Source: Parascedosporium putredinis (lineage: Eukaryota > Ascomycota > Sordariomycetes > Microascales > Microascaceae). From it: 64,000 nt of DNA. Within the stretch, counting starts at the first letter, position 1; the number at the start of each line of letters is the position of its first letter. The notes beneath the pieces were generated by a model that was not told the origin of the DNA, ran no database searches, and worked only from the letters and a program-made list of their open reading frames with translations. The stretch spans positions 3,472,001 to 3,536,000 of the forward strand of contig CASHTG010000012.1 in the NCBI GenBank assembly GCA_949357655.1. Direction: 5' to 3'. The position numbers were made by a program, and so were the translations under genes. Shown here piece by piece: positions 9,982 through 22,293 of this stretch.

Positions 9982-12900
9982 ATGGACAAGGGCAAGCTCA
10001 TCGAGCTGCTGGAGGCCAGCCAGATCCGTAAGTTCCAGCCGCCTCTCTTCGAAAAAAATTATCCCCCTCCGCCCCCGCTTTCTAATCTATCCATACCGAT
10101 GGCGTACTACTTTGACTGCTAACACTTTGCTATTTTTCTCTCTCCCCAGCCGACACCCAGAGTGTCAAGGCGGTCACCGCTGAGCTCCAGAAGAACTATC
10201 TCTCCAAGCCTGACTCGCTCCTGCTCTTGATCGATATCGCCCTCACCCACGATAACGGAGGTATCCGTCAGCTCGCCGCCGTCCAGGCGGTCCGCATCAG
10301 CGAGAAGCATTGGCCCAAGGTCAATGCTAGCCAGAAGGGCCTTGCTAAGAAGCATGTCCTTGACGGCATCGTCAAGGAGCCTAATGCGAGCGCACGCCGC
10401 TCTCTCTCGCGCCTGCTTGCCAACGTCATCACTCTCGATCTCGAGAACAACGAGGGAGAGGATGTCGTGCGCGACATCATCGCCCTGAACACCAAGGATG
10501 ATGCCCCCTCCCGAGAGATTGGCTCCTTCCTTGTTTACTGTCTTTTGGACACTGACCCTCTCCGTTTCACCGACCACATCTCTCAGCTCTTCCAGCTCTT
10601 CAGCCAGACCATCAACGATCCTCAAAGCAAGGATGTCTGCGTCAACACCATCAGGTCCCTTGGCGCTCTTCTCATCGTCATCGAGCCCGATGAGGATGAG
10701 GCTTCCGTCGAGGCCATCCAGGCTCTCTTCCCTCCATGGTCCGCATCCTCAAGGATGCCATTGAAACGGCCAACTCGGACCACTACGGCGACATTTTCGA
10801 GGTCCTTCAGTCCTTCCTCGCCTATGACCCTCTCCATGCTGAACAAGCACCTCAAGGACCTTGTTGAGTTCATGATGGAGATTGCCGCCAACACCGATAT
10901 TGAGGAGGATGCCCGTTGCCAGGCCATCGCCTTCCTCAGCCAATGCGTGCACGCGCGCCGCATGAAGATCCAGGGCATGAAGGATATTGGTGCCAAGCTC
11001 ATGACTACCAGTCTGAGGATCGTCACCGAGGTGGATGACGAGCTCATCGACGACGACATGGACGAGCTCACGCCCGTCAAAACCGCCCTCGCTCTCATTG
11101 ATCAGCTCTCCACCGATCTCCCTCCCCGTCAGGTCGTCAACCCTCTCCTTGACGACTTCCCTACCCTTGCTGCCCACCAGAACCCTGGGTTCAGGAAGGC
11201 TGCCATCCTGGCTCTTGGCACCGCTGCTGAGGGTGCTCCTGACTTCATCTCCACCCAACTCGCTCCCCTCCTCCCTGCCATTGTTTCGCTCTTGAACGAC
11301 GCCGATGAGGGTGTTCGCCACGCTTCTCTCCTCGGCTTGATCCAGCTCGCTGATGAAATGGCCGAGGAGTTCTCCCTAAGCTTGGCGAGATCTTCGAGGC
11401 TCTCCTCAAGAATCTCCAGGCCGCCAGCCAGGATGGTGGCAAGAGGAGCGTCAGCGTCGTTCGTGCCGTCTGCGGCGCTCTCAACGCCCTCGGCGTCGGC
11501 ACTCTCGACAAGGAGGTGACCAAGACGTACGCTCAGAAGCTCCTCGCCCCTCTCGGCCAGCTTCTGACCCACGAGAACCTTACCGTCAAGGCCGCTGCTG
11601 CAGGTGCCATCGGTGCCATCGCCGCTTCTCTCGGCGAGGGCTTCACTCCTTACTTCAAGGACGTTCTTGCTGCCCTTGGCCAGTACGTCCACCTCACCGA
11701 GGGCGAAGAAGCTCTGTCTCTTCGCTCGGCCGTGTGCGACTCCATGGGATCCATCGCCCATGCCGTCGGCCCCGAGGCTTTCCAGCCCTACGTCATTGAC
11801 TTGATGAAGGCCAGCGAGGAAGCTCTCAGCATTGACAACGCCCGCCTCAAGGAGACCAGCTTCCTCCTCTGGGGTGAGCTGGCCAAGATCTACGGCTCCC
11901 AGTTTGATGCCTTCCTCCCCGGTGTCTTCAAGGGGCTTCTTACCACCCTCGAGATCGAGGAGGAGGAGATCTCGCTAGACGGAATCGTCGAGGGCGCCTC
12001 TGAGGGCGATGTCCTTGTTGTCGATGGCAAGAAGCTCAAGCTAAAGAGGGGCGACGATGACTCGTCCGACGACGACAACATTGTGGACATGGACGACGAT
12101 GACGCGTGGGGTGATATTGACGACTTCACTGGCGCTACCGCCATTGCCCTCCAGCAGGAAGTTGCCATCGAGGTCCTCGGTGATGTCATCTCTGAGTCGT
12201 GCAGCCTCGATGACATCAAGACTTACCTCGAGCCCACCCTCGAGAAGCTCATGCCCTTCACTGACCACTCCTTTGAGGGCTGCCGAAAGTCTACTCTATC
12301 TACGCTCTGGAGGACTTATACCCGCGTCTGGAAGCTCCTAGAGAAGCAGCCCTGGAAGCCCGGCTTCCCCAAGGATAACCCCATGCCCGACCCGGCTCTT
12401 GCCCACATTGCCAAGCTCGTTTGCCAGGCTACCCTCTCTTGCTGGGCTGACGAGGGCGAACGGTATGTTCTTAGTGATCCCCCTTTCCTTTCACTTCCTA
12501 CCCCAGCAATCACTGTCCCAAAATGATGACTACCTTGCGTTATACCCAGCTCACTCAGACGCCTACAACGGCAATGGTGAGAACGCGTCCAATCACGTCT
12601 GATTTGGTTTCAAACCCCCTCTTTTGGAAACCTTGTTTCCTAGCATTGTTTTTCGTCACCTCTTGATAGAAGTGCCATGTACAAGGCTCTTTTTCTATGA
12701 ATAGTCTTGGAACCATGCTAACGCGGGTTGAAAATTTTAGATCTGTTGTAACGGCCATTAACCAGTACTCGGCCGAGACTCTCAAGACCTGCGGTCCCGC
12801 TATTCTTGCGGTCGAGGGTCTCGAGACCCAAATGGTCACCGTCCTCGCCTCCCTCCTGACCCGCTCCCATCCTTGCCAGCAAGACTTTGGTGATGAGGAG

Positions 12901-13728
12901 GACCAGTCCATCGAGGGTGGCACGTCGGAGTTTGACTGGCTCGTCATCGACACCGCGATGGACGTTGTCATTGGCATGGCGACCGCGATGGGTCCCACCT
13001 TTATCGAACACTGGAAGATCTTCCAGAAGCCTATTGTCAAGTTCGCCAGCTCCCAGGAAGATCTTGAGAGGTCCACCGCGACGGGCACCCTCGCCGAGGT
13101 CATCCGATACCTCGGTGCCTCGGTCACCCCTTCACGGAACCCCTCGCCAAGATCCTCCTTCGCCGCCTCTCTGACAACGACCCCCTTACCAAGTCGAACG
13201 CTGCGTTTGCCATCGGACAGCTCATTATCAGCTCTGAAGATAACAACGTTCTGGGGCTGTATGAGCAGGTTGTCACCAAGCTTGAGCCTGCCCTCGCCAT
13301 TACCGACTTGCGCATGCAGGATAACATTTGCGGCTGCTTCTCCCGCATGATGATGCGCAACCCTGAGCCGGCCGTCATTGCCAAGCTTCTTCCCGAGGTT
13401 GTCAACATTCTTCCCCTCAAGGAGGACTATGAAGAGAATGCCCCCATCTATCAGTGCATCTTCCAACTCTGTACGTCCATCCCCCCCCTTTTTTTCTTCT
13501 TTCTTTTGCCCTTGGACAGGGCACTAGTGATTGAACCTCATGTACTAATCCTTGTATATCACAGATGACGCCTCCAACCCCACTGTCCAGGAGCTGACTC
13601 CTCGCCTCGTCCCCGTTTTCAAGGCTGTTCTCGGCGAGCCTGAGGACCAGCTTGATGACGAGACTCGGGAGAAGGTCAAGAAGATTGCGCAACTCATCCA
13701 CCAGGCTCGACCGGAATTGTTCCAATGA
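9982..13728 (+). CDS. Karyopherin beta Kap123 / importin-4 type nuclear import receptor
   Basis: Importin-beta family receptor that carries ribosomal proteins and histones into the nucleus with RanGTP. Four exons: 9982-10027, 10150-12462, 12741-13470 and 13565-13728, giving about 1,085 aa (yeast Kap123 has 1,113). HEAT repeats run throughout. The N-terminal importin repeat (residues ~10-90) includes IRQLAAVQAVRISEKHW. Middle landmarks are LFQLFSQTINDP, EDARCQAIAFLSQCVHARRM and an acidic loop GDDDSSDDDNIVDMDDDD near the Ran-linked region. The C-terminus is KKIAQLIHQARPELFQ. The pattern fits Kap123 better than Kap121. Frame breaks lie at ~10730, ~10828, ~11374 and ~13127, all in C runs. With them the exon phases close at every junction. 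Intron 2 is 278 nt, and I found no in-frame micro-exon in it. Confidence 0.9.
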
Positions 13729-14570
13729 GGCGCGGATGTGACGGCATAATCCCTGAGGGATCAAGCGTGACGGAACGGATATTTTCCTTTCCCATTTAAT
13801 GTGGTGCGCTGTTCATAATGAAGAAAAAGAGAAAGCAAATGTCAGGTTACGGTAGATGACTATGCAAGGTAGTAATGTCGGTCGGCCGCGTTGCGAGCTG
13901 GACTAGGCCTCGGGGCCATATTTTGATGACGGATTTTGATATATACTGAACGGGAAGTAAAAAAAGGTGGCTTGAGTAAGATTATTCCAAATGGCAATGA
14001 ATGGTAGTAAGCGAAGAGAGGACCGATTCCTTTTTTCATGCCTTCTTTGAAAATAAAAACCATTGATTTCTTGGATTTATAAAAGACCCGAAGCGAAAAT
14101 GCTATTGCCCCATCACATACCTCAGCATGAAGCATGGAGAGAGGTGGATAGCTATTGAAAGCAGTGAAGCATAAAAGATATCAAGGCATGATAGTGTATC
14201 AATGTTGCTTGATTGTATTCTGCCACCGGTCATTTATGTACATTTCTGACCAATATCCCTGACAAGATCGTCCCCTTTCAGTCAGTCAAGCACCTTGCGA
14301 AATCCGTCCAAGTTATACCCACCGCCTCGCCCCATCCGATCCACAAACGCCAAATAACCGATAAGTTTTCAATGAGAAGCCCCCAGACAGATGCTTGTTT
14401 GACACGAATATCTGTCGTTGGGGAAATATAGACACTAGCAAGGCCTATGTAAAGAAGAGAAGGGCATGATGGCGGCAAAAAAAAGCCTTGGTCCTCACGA
14501 TAAATAAAACAAATAAGAAAATAGAGATAAAGTTGGGCAGGCTGATGGGCTTGCGGGCCCGGAGCGCTCC
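13729..14570. other. Convergent intergenic region
   Basis: About 840 bp between the 3' ends of the Kap123 and four-TM protein genes. It is AT-richer than the flanking coding DNA and presumably holds both 3' UTRs. No gene seen. Confidence 0.5.
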
Positions 14571-15462
14571 TTATCCGGAGGAGGTAATGGGGTCTTCCAA
14601 GAAATCATAGCCGCCCTCTGGGGGAGGAGGTAGCGTGAGGCTACGAGGGCGATAGCAGAAGCAACGGAGAGGCTGGCGCTCAGGATACAGAGGATCCAAG
14701 AGGTGTCGAGGGACCAGCCGGGGATGAGGAACTGTTCATCGTTGTCGTAGGCGTAGGACTAGCCGACAGATGTAGCGTTAGCAAGAAGAAGAAGGCACAC
14801 GATGAAGCAGAAGGAGAAGAAGAGAAAGAAGAACAAGGACAAAAGGGGAAAAGGGTAGAGAGAGGCACCAACTCACCACAATGCCGATAATAAAGTATTC
14901 CAACACGGCAACGGCAGTCAGCAAGCCGGCCAAGACCTTCCAGCCCTGGTCGCGCTTCTGCTTGCCGCCGGCGACGACGAAGACGTAGGCAACGACGGTG
15001 ACGAGCTGGACGGCGACGGCTAGGTTGGCGAGGAAGCCGGCGGAGCGCCACAGGTGGCAGAAGCGGCCCTTGTCGTCGGAGGCGGCGTCGCACTGCTCGT
15101 CGGTGGGGAACGTCTGGCAGGGGGTCGCGGAGGTTGGAGCAGCTGCGGTGGAGGCCGATGGTCTGGAAGATGTGGTCGCCCCTTGGAGTGGTGACGGAGT
15201 AGTTGATCCAGCGCGGGAGGCTTATGGACAGGACGGTCATCACGGTAGCTATTTATTAGGGTTCCGGGCGTTAGTCTTTTTATTTTTATTTTTTATATTC
15301 ATTCTCGGGACAGGGGCGCGAGGGCGGAGAGAGGAAAGATGACGTAGCATCGTATGGTGGCAAGGGTCGAGTCCGACTGGAGAGAGACGTGGGAAGGGAA
15401 GGAGTTGACGAACCTGCGATGGAGAAGACCAAGAGGCCTGCGTAAACGAGGACTCTCGTCAT
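14571..15462 (-). CDS. Four-TM integral membrane protein, claudin/SUR7-like
   Basis: Three exons: 15462-15414, 15248-14877 and 14758-14571; about 202 aa. TM1 is split by intron 1 (MTRVLVYAGLLVFSIA then TVMTVLSISLP). It is followed by RWINYSVTTPRG and an extracellular loop with several Cys. TM2 covers AGFLANLAVAVQLVTVVAYV, TM3 LAGLLTAVAVLEYFIIGIV and TM4 WILCILSASLSVASAIALVA. The tail ends in DFLEDPITSSG. A long Cys-containing first loop plus four TM segments is the claudin/SUR7/PalI plan. These fungal proteins act at the plasma membrane or in cell fusion, but the exact role here is unknown. Frame breaks: near the G run 15120-15124 (plus strand), where the phase needs two bases added or one removed, and near 14620-14624, where one base is missing. 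Confidence 0.72.
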
Positions 15463-17067
15463 TTTTGATAGCGTGCTGGAGCTTTCGCTGTTCCAGGTGC
15501 GGTTGTAATTGGGGAGTTAGTTGGGCTGGACGAGATGGGGGTCGGGCTGGTCGGTCGTGGATGAATGATGAATGCGCTAACACGCGGGTTTGCGGCGGTT
15601 GTCGTGCGCCACAAGCGGGTCTAATGTTATGTAATGTGAAGTGGGAGAAGAAGGAAACGTCCCGAGTCAGTTGATGCGCGGTGTCTCTCCCCCTTCTACT
15701 TCTTTTTCTTTCTTCTTTTGTCTAGATTCGGAGCAGCAAAGGTCGTCGACTTCACCTTTAGGGTAGAAAGCTGGAAAACGCATGGCAAGTGATGTGGGCG
15801 GAAAACGTGGGTGTTTATTTGGTTGCCTAAGGGGGCGTACCCAGAGCAGCTGGCCAACAATTGGGCGGGAGCTGAATCGGGAATGCTGCTGGCACATCAA
15901 TCAAGATTCCGGATTTCAAGGCCATGGCAGCAAGATGAAACCGAGCGAGGAACGTCTAGCCACGGAGTATACTTGTCAATGGCCACAACCGTGGTCTGCT
16001 CCGCGATTGGCGCCCTTGTCAAGCCGAATTGGCCGTGGGAGGGAAATGTGCCGTCCTCCCAGAGAATTGACTTCGATTAGCACATGCAATTGCTCTATTC
16101 TCCCACGACCGCATCGAGCATACAGGGAGAGTCGCCATCCAATTGATCGGTGTGAACTCTTTCCAGAAGAGGGGAGCAAGAGATGGATTCATCCTGAAAT
16201 CCGGTTTCTTTTCCCACAGTGCCTTTATCTTCCCGTCCATCCAATATCAAGGGAGCGCTCACGCTTGCATACCGCCGCTTTTTCAACGCGTCCAGCCAGA
16301 GCTCTTCCCCGCCTTGACCTCGAACTTTGATGCACAGCAGCATGCCTGCCATGCGGCAACGTTCCTGTACCTAGATTGATCCAATTCCTTGATCCCGTGG
16401 CGTTGTCCACGGAAGTGCACTGCATAGCCTTTTGAGCAGTATGCAGAAGATCTGGCGCTGCTCACAGATACCTTAGTCTAGTCGCCATTCCTCGATAACT
16501 TGTGTCCTCCTACAATGCTTTGTTCTATTCATGCACGTGGGTTTCTGAGATACGTAGAACCTTGGGTATGTGGACAAAGCCGCACCCTATGTCGAGCCGC
16601 GAAGGTAAATATACTGATGTAAAGGACATCAGACGCATTAGAAAGAATAGCTTGGTTAGGATCAATGATAGCTAAGAAAAAGAAAAATGGAGAGAAACAA
16701 CCAGCAATGCCCTACTTCGTCGAGTGCAACGCTCAAGAGCTCAGCGTCCCACAACGTGGCGGGGTGACTTTGCCGTCCGCCCCAGAATTTCCCCAACCCT
16801 CCACCCCTCCAAGCTCCAAACAGAGCAGTCCAGCCCCGCCAACCCGCACACGCCTATGACACATCTATGGCTCCTCTCAATCTACCCATCCAACTCGACC
16901 ACTATAGAACCGCATTGAGTTGAAAGAACACACACCACACACCACACCAAAAACCCTCATCCCAGCATCGTCCTCCTCCCCTTCCTTTCTCCGCGCGGCG
17001 ATGCCCCCGTCCTCCGCCTCTTCTCCACCATCCTCACCCGCAGACTCACCCCCTCGTCGCCCGCACC
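15463..17067. other. Divergent intergenic region
   Basis: 1.6 kb between the starts of the four-TM protein and Nit2 genes. No ORF here shows conserved motifs. The last ~90 bp before the Nit2 ATG is very C-rich and could encode a presequence in another frame (see findings). Confidence 0.5.
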
Positions 17068-17968
17068 ATGTCCACCTCCGCCCCACCCCCGTCCCCGGTC
17101 CTCCGCCAACCCCTCAAGCTCGCCTGCGTCCAACTCGCCTCCGGCGCCGACAAAGCCGCCAACCTCGCCCGCGCCCGCACCAAGGTCCTCGAGGCCGCCG
17201 CCGCCGGCGCCCGCCTCGTCGTCCTCCCCGAGTGCTTCAACTCCCCTACGGCTGCGACTTCTTCCCCGCTACGCCGAGCCTCTCCTCCCTTCCCCGCCCC
17301 CGCCGACACGGCCCCGAGCTTCCACGCCCTGCGCGCCATGGCCGCCGACGCCCGCGTCTACCTCGTCGGCGGCTCCATCCCCGAGCTCGAGCCCGCCACC
17401 GGCCGCTACTACAACACCTCCCTCGTCTTCGGCCCCGCCGGCGACCTCCTCGCCACCCACCGCAAGGTCCACCTCTTCGACATCAACATCCCCGGCCACA
17501 TCGTCTTTCGCGAATCCGACGTCCTCTCCCCGGCGACGCCCTCACCGTCGTCGACCTCCCCGAGTACGGCAAGCTCTCCGTCTCCATCTGCTACGATATC
17601 CGCTTCCCCGAGCTCGCCATGACCGCCGCCCGCCGCGGCTGCTTCGCCCTCGTCTCCCCGGCGCCTTCAACCTCACGACCGGGCCCCTCCACTGGCGCCT
17701 TCTCGCCCAGGCCCGCGCCCTCGACAACCAGTTCTACGTCGCCATGTGCAGCCCCGCCAGGGATATGAGCGCCTCCTACCACGCCTGGGGCCATACCCTC
17801 GTCGTCGATCCCCAGGCAAAGGTGCTTGCCGAAGCCGAGGACGCCGAGGACATCATCTACTCCGATCTCGACGGTGGCGTCATCGACGAGACGAGGAGGA
17901 ACATTCCCGTGTACACGCAAAGGAGGTTCGACGTGTACCCTGACGTGAGCAATGCCGCCGTGAATTAG
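17068..17968 (+). CDS. Nit2-type omega-amidase (nitrilase superfamily)
   Basis: Carbon-nitrogen hydrolase of the Nit2 branch. It is known to deaminate alpha-ketoglutaramate and alpha-ketosuccinamate, a metabolite-repair step after glutamine transamination. Single exon, about 301 aa. The Glu-Lys-Cys triad is visible: Glu in LVVLPECFNSPYG, Lys in HRKVHLFDINIPG and Cys in SICYDIRFPE. Other landmarks are GRYYNTSLVFGP, ARALDNQFYVAMCSPARD, HAWGHTLVVDP and the tail PVYTQRRFDVYPDV. Five frame breaks occur: C runs at 17243-17246, 17264-17267, about 17285-17300, 17528-17531 and 17656-17659. Each fits loss of one C. The gene is exceptionally C-rich, which explains why it is hit most. The start at 17068 is the first ATG in frame; a longer mitochondrial form is possible. 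It converges on spermidine synthase. Confidence 0.85.
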
Positions 17969-18536
17969 ATTAGAAAAAGTCTACAGTTTAAGATGGAGCG
18001 CGTGAGTGGACGCTGCCAACTTGAAGGAACTGCAAATATCCATGAGAAGCTTTTTCTTTTTCCCACCGTCTTCGAGTGGGATGTGTATGACAATAGTAGG
18101 GATTGGACTTAGAATAAAAATGGGAATAAACGTCGAATCAGGCCCAGGTAGCTTTGTCGAGCTTTCTAATTCTACAACTCGCCAAGCATCTCGTAAAGGT
18201 CGTCGTCACTGCGATTTAGGGCAACGGGCTCCCTGATTTTATGACATGCTTCATATTCAGCTAGGGTAAAGACTTTTGAAGCTTCGTAGGTTACATGATT
18301 TCCATCTATGAGTCCTTTCTTATTCACGCCGCTATTTTGCCTCCCTTGTTTTTTTCTTCTTCTCTCAAGTCATCATGCATTGCGCAACTATCGTCATTTG
18401 GTATTCATCTTTTTCGTTTCGCCTTCCTTTGCGCGCGCATCTTTGTTTCGAGCTTCAAAACTCCTCTTCTTTTTTTTCTTTCTCACTTCCCTTGGCAGTC
18501 AAGCCACCACATCAGCCTTCCCCTCTTCTTACCTCT
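17969..18536. other. Convergent intergenic region
   Basis: 570 bp of T-rich sequence between two 3' ends. Nothing beyond probable 3' UTRs is seen. Confidence 0.5.
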
Positions 18537-19867
18537 CTATACGTCGAGGGCCTTCTTGGCAAAGTTGGGGAGAATAAAGGCAGCCTTGTGGATGTCGGCG
18601 CTGTAGTATCGACAGAGCTTCTCTTCCTCCTCAACAGTCCACTTGCGAAGAGGCTCCTTGACATTGCGGCTGGCATCCTTGGAGCAGACCATGAAGCCGA
18701 TCTGGCCTGAAGGGTAAGTGGGGATGCTTGTGTAGGCGTACTCGGCGACGGGGAAGACCTCCTTGCAGTCCTTCTTGAGCTTGGTGATGAGGGGGAGGTG
18801 GAGCCACTGGTTCTCGGCTATAAAGAGGGTGGACGAACAAGGTCCTAAGAGTTAGCAAAGCTGGTCTTCATATTTCACAGGGGATAAAAACTCTCAAACT
18901 CGCGCGCTTGAAAGAAACGAAAGAAAAGGGATAAAGGGCAAAGGGGAAAGGTGAGGTCGACGGTCACAACAAGGGGAGGCCACGATCGAGACTTCTCGCA
19001 TAGCCCATCGAAACATATATATATATATATATCGTCGGACGTGCAGGCATCTTTCCCCAAGCGCTCCGGGTGCCCACTTGGAAGCACAAAGTGGACATGC
19101 TTCTTCTCGACGCTGTGCATGGATACACGGCAGACGAGACAGAGGGGAGAAAGGGAACCCCCATGAAGCGCTACGCGCCGAGCAACTAATTGGGACCCAT
19201 AGGGCCGCAAAAGTCTTGTTTTAAGAAAGCCCTGGAGCGTGAACTCTAGACTGAGAACACGGCGCATTCGCGGTTCGTCGACACGTCGATGGCGGAAAGC
19301 GGAGGATGTAGAAGAGGGCTGAGATAAAGAAAGGACGGAGACCTGGAGAAAGATGAGGTATGAGCCGTTGGACACGAAAAGAAGAGAGATACGTTAAAAG
19401 TGCGCGCGATGTGTTGAGACGCTTGGAAAAGAGACTTCGGAACCGAAGAACGAACAAAACCAAGCTAGGGAAGAAAGACACGCTAGGCAAAGGGAAGAGA
19501 TGCTCGCAAACGATAACCGGATCGCGGCTACGAGAGCGGCGCGAATCGTCTTGACATATGGGAACGTACAACCTTGGGTGGTAATGACGCCGCCTTCGCG
19601 GAGGGCGGCGTGGAGAAGCTGGAAGTAGGGCTTCTGGAAAAGGCTCTCGGCGGGGCCCTCGGGATCGGAGGAATCGGTGATGATGACGTCGAAGTGGTTC
19701 TTGTACTCCTCGAGGAACTTGAAACCATCGCCAATGTGGACCTTGGACTTGGGGTGCTCAAAGCCGACAGCCATTCCGGGAAGGAACTGCTTGGAGAGGC
19801 GGACGACGGCCTATACAAAAGGGGAGAGCTCGTTAGTTTGGATTCCAAGCTTGCCATGGCCTAGGTC

Positions 19868-19934
<67 letters not shown>

Positions 19935-21010
19935 TCCGTTTAGATGCAAAGTAGAGGAAGGGTGTCAAAGATCACTGGTTTACCTCATCAATGTCGCAGA
20001 GGATAGCCTCCTCGACACACTCGTGCTTGACGACCTCGCGGAGCACGCCACCATCTCCACCGCCGATAACAAGCACCCTCTTGGGATCGGGGTGAGAGTT
20101 CATGGCGAGGTGGGTAATCATCTCCTGGTAGGAGAACTCGTCGCGCTCGGTGCACTGGATGACGTTGTCGAGGACAAGCACCTTGCCGTAGTCGGTCGAC
20201 TCAAAGATGAGCACATCCTGGTACTTGCTCTTCTCGTGGTGGAGGACCTCCTTGACCCTGAGGATCATGGCTTGGCCTACGGCGGGTTGTTAGTCGGCCT
20301 CGCATAAAGGCACACGGACATTGGCAGGGGGTGGAGCGGGTGCAGCTTCGGCCAGGGTCGGAGGCCCGGGCTTGAGAGCTGATCGGTTGATATGTATCCT
20401 TACCAGGCCACATCTCAGAGATCTCTCGGAACCAGCCATCTGCGCCGCGAAATCGTTAGCATCATTCACCATGTCAGGCTGACTATGAGTTAGGTGGACG
20501 GATTGGGTATAGCATCTCCTGTTCGTCGTCGATCACCCAATAAGGGAAACCCGCGATAGCATAGAGGGCTTTATTGAAGAGAAAGAAACAGGGAGGGGCC
20601 AAAAAGAAAAAAGGGTTGGAGAGCGCCGGAAGCTGCGCAGGATTCGCACAGCTCCCCACGAAGCAAGGCAAGGGACGAGATCATGAAATAGCTATGATCT
20701 CATGGCCCAATCGAACGGTCACAAGTCGAACAGACTGGATCTTGGACTCAGCCTGTCCTCGTCCGTGGCCATTCTCACTTCGCCAGGCCAAGAGGGATTG
20801 TGCCACCACACGGACGGTGAACCGAGACACTGCGATAGCCAGTGCGGGGCAAGGGGGTGGAGGGGCGGAACCACGACAAACGGCGCTTGGGAAAAAAAAA
20901 AACCCCTCCTACCCTCCAAACACTGACAATTCGAAGACAGCATGGAGGGCGTCAACAAGAAGAGACTGTCACGAACCTTTGATGGTGTGGTGGGTAATTT
21001 CCTCAGGCAT
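18537..21010 (-). CDS. SPE3: Spermidine synthase
   Basis: Transfers an aminopropyl group from decarboxylated S-adenosylmethionine to putrescine in the cytosol. Five exons: 21010-20977, 20439-20404, 20276-19984, 19810-19573 and 18817-18537. They join to exactly 294 codons (293 aa), the usual length, with no frame break. The N-terminus is MPEEITHHTIKDGWFREIS. Then come MILRVKEVLHHEKSKYQDVL, the substrate-pocket stretch LDNVIQCTERDEFSYQEM, the dcSAM-binding VLVIGGGDGGVLREV with acidic CDIDE, and the catalytic Asp region VIITDSSDPEGPAESLF. YPSGQIGFMVCSKD is near the C-terminus. It is not fused to a saccharopine dehydrogenase as in basidiomycetes. Intron 4 (19572-18818) is 755 nt with a weak GTTGTA donor. 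Intron 3 carries a TC microsatellite. Confidence 0.95.
19015..19032. repeat. (AT)9 microsatellite
   Basis: Nine AT units inside the long fourth intron of the spermidine synthase gene. Confidence 0.85.
19877..19930. repeat. (TC)27 microsatellite
   Basis: 27 uninterrupted TC units inside intron 3 of the spermidine synthase gene. On the transcribed strand this is a GA tract (the gene is on the minus strand). It is the longest perfect dinucleotide run in the window. Confidence 0.95.
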
Positions 21011-22244
21011 AGTAGCGGTAGGTTTGTCAGAGTAGGCTCTGCTGCGGAAAGGTGCGAGCTGGGTGAAGCCGGAAACGGTGGTGGTGACGAGGGGGTGATG
21101 GTGAAGGGAAGGGATTCGGGATGGCAAAGACAGCACAGCTCGAAGTTTACAATATGAGGAGTTTACTTGCACAATGGCACTTGGCCGCAACAGAATTTTC
21201 ATGTGCCCAGCGGGCCAAGGAGGCCCCATCGGGATTGTGCGCGGCGGTTTAAAATTTTTCGATTCGATGAATGTATTAATATGGGTCTTTTTTTCCCTCC
21301 CAAAGAACTCGGTTTTTAGTTGTCGCGTTCCTTTTAAGACGGAACTATCCGGCACCAGCCGAGAGCATTGCGGAAGGAGAACAGAACGAAAGCGGGAGAG
21401 AGGAAAGGGTGTCTGCATCGAGTAGTTCTTTCCTCATTTTTGGCCTTTCTTTTTTTCTTTTTTTTTTTTTTTTTCAAAGTTCTTTTTCTCCAGAGGGACG
21501 ATGCAAAGGATGGCGCTTTCTAGATTTGTACTTGGTAGATAGATGGTGAATGGAATGAATCTATTGTATTCGTCGGAAGCGACCCTTTCCGTTGAATGCA
21601 ACAAGCAAATGTCCTCCTCCTTTATTTTTCTTCTTTTTTTTTTTTTTTTTCTTGTCCACTTCGAGAGAGGCCACTGGACGAAAGGTGAATCTCGCTGACG
21701 CGAGAATAGTTCCAGCTTTTGTTCCAGTTGTCAAGGGTCAGCCTGGCATTGACGGGAATGCGCTCCTCCTTCCCGAATGGAAGAGATTCAAGCAAACCCA
21801 CCATTAACACCGAGACCCTGTTATAATGACAATAATGACAAGATACTTCCAAGTTCCCTCCGTATTCCGTACCTACCTCGACAGTAGTGGGCAACCAGCA
21901 CAAGTTTGACAAGATCTTGTCCCGTCAACCTGGGAGACGACTGTCGCCCAACCCAGCCCAGAAAGCGGCTCCTCCCTCCCCTGCGAATGCGACTCTGCGA
22001 CTCTCTGGGCAGCCACTTCTCATGGCAGCACCCATGGTTCTCGCAAATCTGGTCCTCTAGTACGAAGTATTATTATTAAGATTGCAACGGGCGAGATTTG
22101 AGACTTCTTCTCCCTCTTCCCTCCCGCAAACCACACCCGATCTGACAGGCCTTCCGTCGGACCGGCTGGGCTTCTCACCACATGTACTCCTACCTGAATT
22201 CCTAGGGATGGATCTACAGAATGGTTGTTAGAGATAGACTATTT

Positions 22245-22293
22245 CTCGTACACCCTCGTACACCCTCGTACACCCTCGTACACCCTCGTACAC
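22245..22293. repeat. 10-bp minisatellite, about five copies
   Basis: Five nearly perfect head-to-tail copies of CTCGTACACC, the last one truncated. It is non-coding and isolated within the gene-free interval. Confidence 0.95.

Noticed and set aside
12550..12576. Micro-exon inside intron 2 of Kap123
   Set aside because: It has AG and GT borders and length 27, but inclusion creates an in-frame TGA; skipping it joins conserved sequence cleanly.
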